Shown here: positions 24,301-35,800 of the stretch, one piece after another
How positions within the stretch are numbered: position 1 is the stretch's first letter
Layout of the letters: each line of letters starts with the position of its first letter
Source of the DNA: Galaxea fascicularis
Lineage: Eukaryota; Cnidaria; Anthozoa; Scleractinia; Euphylliidae
Assembly: GCA_948470475.1 (NCBI GenBank)
Contig: OX419338.1
Coordinates: 2,153,444-2,217,443, forward strand
Length of the DNA: 64,000 bases
Direction of reading: 5' to 3'
Notes under the pieces: model-generated
Seen by the model: the letters and a program-made list of their open reading frames with translations, nothing else
The model's database searches: none
What the model was told of the DNA's origin: nothing
Made by a program: the position numbers and the translations under genes

Positions 24301-25515
24301 ATGATGACGAGTAGAGAAATCCCCATCAGCGTTCACCCAGAGTATAGAATGGGAGCAGCAAACGAGGCCCAGCAAAAAACCCGCATTTTTGTTCGCTCTT
24401 CAAGTTTGCCCTGCGGGCCGACTGGCAAGTTGGTCACAGAAACTTTAGAACCGAGCCATGCTAACAGACAGCAATCTGCGATATCAGAAAATACGCAGGA
24501 CACAGGTGAAATGCCGATCCAAAAGATCAAAAGGAGTGAAGATGACGGATTCTCTGAAATCTGGGAAACGGGCTTTAGCGAAGATATTCTCGGAAAATTA
24601 CATGACGCGTCAGAAGAAACAGAGAAGAAAAGTTATTTCTTTTCAGAAAGTCCTGTTGTCAGAGACTTGGAAATGTTTGAAGATTACTACACTTCGGACC
24701 CAAGTCACCCGATGAAGCAGGTTCGAAGGAGCACATTAAGTCCGGACAGCTCAGGAAAGAGCCATTTAACGCAAAAAATAACTGGGACAGATTCCAAGGG
24801 TTTTCACAAGAATAAAACCTCCTTTATTATACCCATTAAGCTGGGATTTGATGAGATAAAACATAACAGAAGGGAAGAGCGTGATCTTAAAAGAGACAAT
24901 TTTCAGGCAGAAAGCGTTATTCAAGAAATACAGAATGATGGCGTGCTAATTGAGTCTAAGATGGGTGATGGAATCGCTGAGGAAATGGAAGCTAGCGTAG
25001 ACGGAACCGCAATTCATGATCTCGAAAATGAAGACTGCGTTATGGAGGCAGATGAAAAAAGCAAAGAAAGTGACAGGAAGAGAAATCACATCGAGGCCAA
25101 TACTGAAAAAGGTCAAGATAAGGCACTCAACCCAAAACTTGGCTGCCCACCCGCTCAAGGTCCACTTACACCAGAACCACAACTTGTGCAAGTTAAATGC
25201 GATGAAAGTGAGAAAAAGCTGTCAAAAATTCAAACTATAATAAACAAGGCCCAAGAGCTAGAAAAAGAAGTTAATGCTTTCAGTGACACACGCAAGACAA
25301 AGAAGTATTTGATTCTTGAAGAAGTTCTTACGTGTTGTTTAATCGATTTAGACGGCATTGAAGCAAATCGAGACGAACATGTCAGGATGGCGAGGAAAAA
25401 GGGCGTTCGGTTGTTACAACAAATCCTGGCAACATTAGAAGGAAGAATTATTCCCGTGCCTTTTGAAAATGGCAAAAAGCAAAAACTTTCTGAATCTCTC
25501 AAAATATCGGCCTGA
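24301..25515 (+). CDS. BAG-domain co-chaperone (BAG3/4-like), single exon
   Basis: BAG proteins bind the Hsp70 ATPase domain and promote nucleotide release. From the ATG at 24301 the frame runs 404 residues without introns; an in-frame TAA at 24287 minus 40 (24247-24249) bounds it upstream, and a GTG at 24283 is less likely as start. The BAG domain is at about 302-380: KIQTIINKAQELEKEVNAFS, then KKYLILEEVLTCCLIDLDGI, then EHVRMARKKGVRLLQQILAT. This is the usual three-helix pattern with the R.aRK..V...Q motif. The first 300 residues are acidic, Ser/Glu-rich and probably disordered. Three I-P-[I/V] motifs occur (REIPISV near residue 7, FIIPIKL near 177, RIIPVPF after the BAG domain), like the small-Hsp-binding IPV motifs of BAG3. 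No WW domain is visible. It is head-to-head with a DnaJ gene across a region with heat-shock elements. Family is sure; orthology to BAG3 is inference. Confidence 0.88.
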   Translation: MMTSREIPISVHPEYRMGAANEAQQKTRIFVRSSSLPCGPTGKLVTETLEPSHANRQQSAISENTQDTGEMPIQKIKRSEDDGFSEIWETGFSEDILGKLHDASEETEKKSYFFSESPVVRDLEMFEDYYTSDPSHPMKQVRRSTLSPDSSGKSHLTQKITGTDSKGFHKNKTSFIIPIKLGFDEIKHNRREERDLKRDNFQAESVIQEIQNDGVLIESKMGDGIAEEMEASVDGTAIHDLENEDCVMEADEKSKESDRKRNHIEANTEKGQDKALNPKLGCPPAQGPLTPEPQLVQVKCDESEKKLSKIQTIINKAQELEKEVNAFSDTRKTKKYLILEEVLTCCLIDLDGIEANRDEHVRMARKKGVRLLQQILATLEGRIIPVPFENGKKQKLSESLKISA

Positions 25516-28500
25516 GGATAACAAACACCTGATAGGACACACTTCAATCTAACTTGCCGGCGATCAGGCCCGATTGCATCATCGCTGTTATCGCCTCTTA
25601 TGTCGGCGCTCGCTACAAGCCTGATAACAGGTTACTATAACCTATTTTTAGGAATTTAGATGAATTATATTTCTATAAATGGTACATATTCTAAATTAAT
25701 GAGATTTAACACTAGTTTTATTTAGTCGCTAGCGTTCAAGGAATAGCCTGCAGTAATATTGTTTTGCTGCTGAGGAATTCCCGTTCGTATTGTGCAATAT
25801 ATCGAAGACTTAATTAATGGTTCTATTTCGAAAAGAGATTTTTTCCTGGTGATTATAGTACTCCACTCCACGGTTCATTCAAGCTGCGCTATTTATTCGA
25901 GCAAGGGAGACTGTTTAATAATACCTAAGATTGTTAATTAAAGGTTGGCCATATGACCATGTTAACGGGTAACCTTGCAAGCGGCTATAGCAAACTTAAA
26001 AAAGACCAAAACGCGACATATGAACTTCACAGTGAGAGGTGAGGCTTTCCTTTCTCTGACAAAGTATTGAACAGTCATGTAAACGTTTGATCCTGATTCT
26101 TTGTTCAGTTCTCCGCTACTGATTGCCTAGCGATTGCCTCTGTATCATAGAGAAATAGGCCGCAAAAAACTTGCAAAAAAGCTGCTACATGTACTTAATT
26201 GCGTGCGTCGCGAATTTTAGAAATCTAGCGCAGTTTTAATGCGTCCAAATGCATCACCATGGCCGTGCAAAGCCTCGGGGACCTAGGGCCAGCTAAATAT
26301 GGCACGTTCTGCTTGCCTCGGGAAAACTTCGAGGTGACGCTCATGCAAACTGAAAGGTTTTTGAAATATCAGCATTTAGATTTTTTAATCTTGATCACTA
26401 GAAGAATCCCTTCTGGAACTCTCTTGAGAAAAGGCGGTTAAATAAAGATATGTAATGCAATCTGATTAGACCATTATGAAAACGGCCTTCACTATGTCGC
26501 TAATTTTGCCTGTGCATTTTTATATTTCATCTGAAATAGACCAAGCAAGAAATTTCTTTTCTTTTTTCGAGCGAGTTCGTTTTAATATTAACAGTTAGCA
26601 GAATGAATGTTTTTTCCTATTTAAATCCGGCGAAAAGCACTAAAAAATGTTCTAGAATTATCTGTGTCCCGTGCCAATTTTTTATCTTAATAGATAATGT
26701 AGGCTGGCGAGACATGTTATAAAGCAGGTTGAGGAAGAAATATCTTTTATTAAAATGCAAACATTGGAAACATCTGAAAAATTAATTGAAATTTGATAAG
26801 CTTTTCTTTAGCTAGCCTTGCGTGAGGTGCAAAAATAACGTCTGCTATAGGAGTCTACTTCTCTAACTTGTTTTGAGGAATCAATTCCATTACTTCCCAG
26901 TTCAGTTATTTTCTATTTCTGAAATATCATTTCCCATGCAGTTAGATTGAAGCCGGAAAACTCGAGCGCAAATCGTGTTCTAGTACCTTCGTTCGTACAC
27001 TGCTTGTTGTCCCCAAGTGTTTGTAAAATGTTCTTGATCTTGGCCTTTGAGATACGAGGAAGTCCTTAGCATTCATGCCACAGAATACTCTAACAGAGAT
27101 TAATTATTTACTCGTGCATTTATCAGTGATGACGAATGGGTCTGACCAACATTCGAAAGAACAAAATGAGACTAAACCCCAGATGTAAAGAGAGGGGATA
27201 ACCTGGATAAAATGTATGTTGTAATACATTTTATCCGCTGTATAGCGACTTATCCTCTGGATCGGATAGAGTTACCCGCTCTATGAACGAGCTATGTTTT
27301 TCTGTCAGTGATCCTATTTTTTGGCCAAAACTTTGGATCCCTGCATATCCCAAGGAAGTGGCAAAGTCTGATCTCTGATCCCATGTCATCCCAAATCCCG
27401 GGTCTATGATCTTAGATCTTGGGGATGTGATCCCAGATCTCGGGGCTGAGATCTTAGGAGATCTAGACTGCGAGCAGTCCCTCTTTCTTTCGATCGAAGA
27501 TCTTGGGAGCGATCACGAGATCTTCGTCGAAAGAAAGAGGGACCACTCGCAGTCTAGGCTGAGATCCCGATTCTACACACTTCGTTACGACCCTGAAACG
27601 ACAAATACTTTTGAGACTCAAGTGAATGTAGAAAAGCACTCTAATGGCAACAACTTTTTTTTACCAAGGCTGTAATGAATATCTGAGAAATAAGTTTCAC
27701 AGACACCACTGCTGTTTTTATTTGGCTAAAAAGTAATCCTCCATGTGATTCATACCCTTTTGCTACCGCAACGAATCACATAACAAGTGGAGGATGAGCG
27801 CGCGCAAACGCTCTGTCCGGTGTCACATCGGATTTACCCCTCCATCCCCCCTCCCCGCATATTAACGGTACTTCAAACCTTCCCAGGCCTCCCTCTGTCC
27901 CCAAACGTTCTTTTGAACAAAATTACAGTTCATTATTTAGCTAATATTTTCCAGAAAGTGAAGCAAAAATCTCAAAATGCGCGCGGGTTATTGGGAAAAG
28001 GAGATATTTTAATAAAAAGTTAATAAACCGCCAAGATGTCAGAATTCTAAAAAGACGAGGATTTCCAGCGACCATTTCCCGGCATAAGGCATTTGTCTGG
28101 AAGATCCTATTTCAACACATTAGCATTTTCTTGTTTACACCCGGGAGTCGTTACGCTTCCTGAAAATTCTCCATTTCGCTATCCTGTGACCTTAACCATA
28201 TCCTAAGCCTAAAAGGACGTAAGTTTCCCGTTAAAAGATCGAGACAAATTATTATTCGACCGTTCTCGACTTTGGCTGACAGCTTAGGTTGGGGGGGGGG
28301 GGTCCAGATCTGCAAAGGGAGTCTAAATCTGGGGGGTGGGTGCCCCAATCCACTGGGACACTGGGTTTCAAATGAAGATTAAACAACCTCATAACTAAAT
28401 GATCTGTCCTCAGACGTCTCTCAGGTCTGCTAGCCATCTTATCATAATACCTATTCATTTGTACTTTTTTGACATTTGAACTTTGTGTGATTTTCTCCTA

Positions 28501-28589
28501 GTGATGACAAAGCTAATCAATCAACAATAAAACAACAAATCAGTACAAACAGACAGAACCAAAAACAAAAAAAGCAACAACCTCACACC
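25516..28589. other. Gene-poor intergenic region with hairpins and homopolymers
   Basis: No supported gene. Contains a short palindromic segment at about 27208-27232 (GATAAAATGTATG / AATACATTTTATC), the 27464-27555 hairpin, a C-rich tract near 27838-27860, and a G-run at 28290-28300 within another C/G-rich element-like segment (about 28255-28360). The frames at 26259, 27406 and 27787 show no domain. Confidence 0.5.
27464..27555. repeat. ~40-bp-arm hairpin, GACTGCGAG..CCCTCTTTCTTTCG
   Basis: The left arm runs TAGACTGCGAGCAGTCCCTC, then TTTCTTTCGATCGAAGATCTT. The right arm (27518-27555) is its near-perfect complement, AGATCTTCGTCGAAAGAAAG then AGGGACCACTCGCAGTCTA, with a ~14-base loop. Surrounding sequence repeats GATCTTAGATCTTGGGGATG-like words (27407-27460). 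Compact enough to be a MITE or an expressed hairpin. Confidence 0.7.
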
Positions 28590-28742
28590 TATAGATCGTT
28601 TTCATGTGACGTCACGGCGGCCATGTTGGTGCACAAGGCCAACCCAACCCTCTGGGAATTGAACTCTATTTTTATGCAACTAATTTCTTTTGTTTCATTG
28701 AACCAATATGGCCGCTGGTCACGTGATTGAAAACGATCTATA
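28590..28742. mobile_element. MITE, TIR TATAGATCGTTTTCA, 153 bp
   Basis: Ends TATAGATCGTTTTCATGTGA and TCACGTGATTGAAAACGATCTATA are inverted, followed inward by GGCGGCCATGTTGG against CCAATATGGCCGC. The terminal TA is consistent with a TA target. The best-preserved copy of the family also seen at 911-1051. Confidence 0.85.
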
Positions 28743-28858
28743 AAGTTAACACTAACCCAGTCTATTGTTTTGTTTTCTCTCTTTTTACAGTCACCACTGG
28801 GCAAATCTGAACAGCCCATTTAGGAAAAGGAGGCAACAACAATTTGATTTTCAAAACC

Positions 28859-28993
28859 AAGGGCGTAGCTAGGTAAGCCTTTTTTTAAGCAAACAACCTA
28901 CAATATTCAGGTGACAATCTGGTGAGTACCCTGTGTTTGACACATTGTGACCCCCCCCCCCCACCCCCCTTTGAAGAATCCTGGCTACACCCA
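28859..28993. mobile_element. Short MITE, ends AGGGCGTAGCTAGG / CCTGGCTACACCC
   Basis: Inverted ends of about 13 bp enclose 135 bp with a poly-C run (28950-28963). No coding capacity. Lies 66 bp beyond the TRAPPC3 stop codon, so it may fall in that gene's 3' UTR. Confidence 0.55.
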
Positions 28994-29058
28994 TGTTCAA
29001 AACAATAAAACAATAACAATAAAAATTTGTAATCTGCTATTTTCTGTACATGATGAAC

Positions 29059-31880
<2,822 letters not shown>

Positions 31881-32102
31881 TATCATAAAATAGCGTTGGA
31901 AAAATCAGGGAAAAATCAGTAGAAACATCAAGCTGCAAAAAAGTAAAACATGGCGATCAAGGCTTAGTATCCGCGCAGCAATGAGCTTGGTAACCGGCTG
32001 AAGTATCATGGCGGTAGGTCGCAGGGCTGATGTACTCTAAGCTTTATTTAATCGTTTTTTTCCGAGTTAATACGTTTTTTATACATTTCTTATCGGTAGT
32101 CG
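31881..32102. promoter_or_regulatory. Bidirectional promoter TRAPPC3 / TAF12
   Basis: Only 222 bp separate the two divergent start codons, so both 5' UTRs and promoters must overlap or abut. Two CATGGCG words (about 31950 and 32006) resemble the YY1-type ATGGCG element frequent in housekeeping promoters. No TATA box is evident on either side. A possible small intron (GTAGGT at about 32013 to TAG before 32101) could add residues to TAF12. Confidence 0.6.
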
Positions 32103-32862
32103 ATGCCAACAGTCACCACGGCTTCTGCTGTTCCCTCCTCTCCAAAGCTTGGGCAGGCAAAAAATGTCGTTGACATGTTACAAGATTTGCAGAAGAGAAT
32201 ACAGGTCTGTTCAATCAGTTAACTGCAGCTTCTTTGTTGTAGAGGCCATCGCCGTAATGATCTTTATGGCTTAACGTTTCTGCGTTCTTTTTATTTTTGA
32301 AACCCAAGAGTCAGTCAGTCTTTAAACATCAAGAATTGTTCTCCAGCTTTGTCGAAAGTATAGGTTTATACTATGCTAGTGCCTTAAAAAGTTGCAGTCT
32401 GTTTGCTTATTATTAGAAGGTTAAAAAAAAAACGTTGTTGTATTTTTCAGATTTCTCTTTCATACTCTAACTTTTATTCTTCAGAACTTTGGACCTGGTC
32501 CTTACACTGCAGAGCAAGCGAAAGAAATCGAGAAACTGAAACTTATATATCACAGATTGAAGACAGAGCATGACAAGGTATAAGTCTAATTTAAAAGCTT
32601 ATTATTAGGATGAACCATGATAAAATAGTAGCAGTAGCCCCTCCCTTCTTCCTCACTTCTGACTCATTTTTGACTGTTTTTCCATTTTGGTCAACTCAAA
32701 ATACACTTATCGTAAATTTAGTCTGGCAAACTTTTCTTGTTAGACTGACAGGGAGAATGCCATGTAGTGTCCATAAATAAAAACCAAGATTTTGTTCACA
32801 GATTTTGCTACACAGCTTCAATGTAAATAAGTGTCAGCTTTTTGAATTCTGTGTATAATAAA

Positions 32863-32898
<36 letters not shown>

Positions 32899-35800
32899 GT
32901 TATTGTTAGTGATTGAGACAAAAAAACTGATTGGACACTTTTCAAGCCAAGTACAAACCTTTACTTTGCCATGTCTTTTTACTTATCATTCATTGTAAAT
33001 ATTTCCGCATTTGTTTTGTTTTTCAGGCAGTCCAGGAAGGAAAGATAGCTGTAGTGCGGACTACTACAGTTGTAACCCCAGTCACACAGGTTTTGGTGCC
33101 TGGCCACACTGCTGCAGCTCCAGGAACTGTTCAAATGACAAAGATTGCTCCTGCTACCACAGCCTTACCAACCCAACTGACCACTGTCCTTCCTGCAAGC
33201 ACAATTACTGCTGGTATGCCTGGGATTCAGCCCACAGCAACTGTCACAAAGACCATTCTCCCACAAACATCTTTGCAGCAGGTGCAAACTCGTAATGTGG
33301 TGATCAACCCTGCTAACATGCAACAGATCCAAAGACCTGTTGCTGAAGTGGGTAAGTGGCTAATTTCTGACTAGGTAACCCTGTGCAAAATGTTAAAGTG
33401 AACAGACCATTTTACAGTTTTGGCTGAGTTACCTGGCCTGTGAATGGAAGCGAGGCTGAGGGTGACCTTGTTTTGATACAAACCTTTCTGTTTTTCTTAT
33501 GTAAATGAAGACTAGTTAGCATTACAACAACATGATTTACATGATAAAAGCAGTGAGGTCTCTATCAAAACAAGGTCATTGGCAACCTCGCTGCCATTCA
33601 CAGGCCAGGTCACTGAGCGAACAACTGTAAAATGGCGTATTCTCTTTTATACCATTTGCCACAGTGCACCTTAATTATTAAACGTTATGAAAATTCTTCA
33701 ATGTGTGGTTACTGAAAACATCATTCCCCCCTCCCACACACAGAGGGGTTTTTAGTTTACACCCCCACCCTGCCTCCAGAATTTCCAATGTACCTCCATA
33801 CTTTTCTTTAAAAACTTCTGCTTTTGCACCCCCTCCCCCTTGGAATTTCCATTGACCTTCTGTGGGAGAGGTTTGGATATATTCTGGAACTTGACAATTT
33901 AAATTTTGTTGACAGACATTTCTTAAGTACAACCCATGTAAGTGTGTCCCCTTTGATTTGGATTGCTTTTTTTGTGTTAACTGAAGTTAGATAGTTTTCT
34001 GAGGTTCTGAAGAAGTTTAGAAATTCAAGATGGTGTAACTAACATCGTGGTATAGCAGCACTGACAACATACCCTCATTCCCACTTGATAAAATGTTTCT
34101 AATGGTTTGGACCTTAAGGGCAACGATGTTGTTTTTATAATTATCCCTATTTTTATTATTTATTTATTCATTTATTTTTACATATTTTATTGCAACCGCT
34201 TCACTTAGAATACACTTCTAATACTAATGTAAAGATTTCAAACGTACACATTAACACCCCTACAGTTCACTCTAAAGTTTAATTTATTCTGAAATCCAAA
34301 TAGTGAACAAATTTCAATCTACAACGAGTTTGTGTAAAATCCCTAGGAATAAAAATACATCTTTACTAGTTAGACCTTCCCCTAGCCCCAAAAGGGTTAC
34401 ACTGATATATAAGGTATTTGTTTATAATACAGGACAAATGAAAGTGAGTGTGGCCCCTCAAGGAAGCCAGCTTAAGGTCTCTCAGTCATTGGTACAGAGC
34501 ATTACACCCAGCCAACAGATGGTTGTACGGAGTGTTGCTCAAACATTGCCAGCACAGGCACTGACTGCTCAAGGAGTAAAATCTGTATTGGCCACACCAG
34601 ACAGGACAGTACAAGGTTTGTTTCATATCTAATAACTTGGACTATAACAGAATTTTCAATCAACATTAATATCACCAGCTAAGTGGTTTGAACATTAATA
34701 GAACAGTGTGAGCAGACAGTGTATGAGGTGGGGGGAAGGGGGTGCACCCCCTGCACCCCTCCCCTACTCTATCCCTGATGGGAGAAACTTAGGTCTGCAG
34801 TTAATTTTCGATCTGAAGGCCTGAATTTGGAAAATTAATAATTACATGACTTTTGCTGAACCCAAACAAAAGAAAGTCAAGCTTGTTTCAGATCGTTTTG
34901 TTTCTGTTTCTGGTGTTTTTGGCAAAAGTCATATGGTAATTCATTGGATTGCTAGCCTTAAAACCATGAAGTACATGTAAACACAGATGACATGATAACC
35001 AGTCTGAGGAGTGAATATCAGGGAACTTGAGATTTTAGGTCAAGTTGTCACTTTTTCTCTTTTTGCACTGAGCCCTTATAATCTATTGTACCATTTTATT
35101 GTGTTGATTAACATGCTGTAATGTGGGAATATAACTTTCTGACAGAGCTTAAGTTAGGGATTGCCTTCTTTCATTGCTTACACGTATACACAATCTTACT
35201 CTCCCAGCTGTAACACAAGGCACTCCACAGACTGTAACCCTCCAAAGACCCCTGGTACCCAGTAAATCGCCTGTTAACATGCCGATCACCATGGCACCTC
35301 CAGGAACAGTGTCCACAGCTGTGCCGACCGGTGGACATGTTGTTGCAAACATCGCTCCAGCTCCGACTGCAGCAGCTGTTTCTAAAGGGCTTCACACTAC
35401 AACACAAGCAGCTGGTGAAATGTTCATTAACTATACGCATCTCATAGCTGAGTTATTTTGTCTCCACGATAGATGTGGATCATAATGTTTCACCTGCTAT
35501 ACTGGTGGTCTTCATCAGGTGATGGTATCAACTGGCAACAACAATCTTTATTTGTGCTCTATCTTACTTTTTCACAGTTTATTAGATGGCTAGTTAAAAA
35601 TAAAATTAGAGTACTGACAACCTCAAATTACCAAGGCAGGCAGCCAGTAAGTAAGTATAATTAGCACTTTGGTTGGCAGTGATTGGTGGTTGTTTGGTTT
35701 GGCTTGTCGCGATCATGGTGCTATTTATACTGATACACAACCAGTGACCACCATTGCCTGATAAAGACTAGCAGTAAAGTGGCCAAAACGTGGCGATCCA

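Noticed and set aside
19770..25515. Operon of chaperone genes
   Set aside because: Genes are divergent and in a eukaryotic, intron-bearing genome; a shared promoter is the better reading.
33011..33295. 94-codon Cys-rich + frame
   Set aside because: Shifted-frame shadow of TAF12 exon 3.
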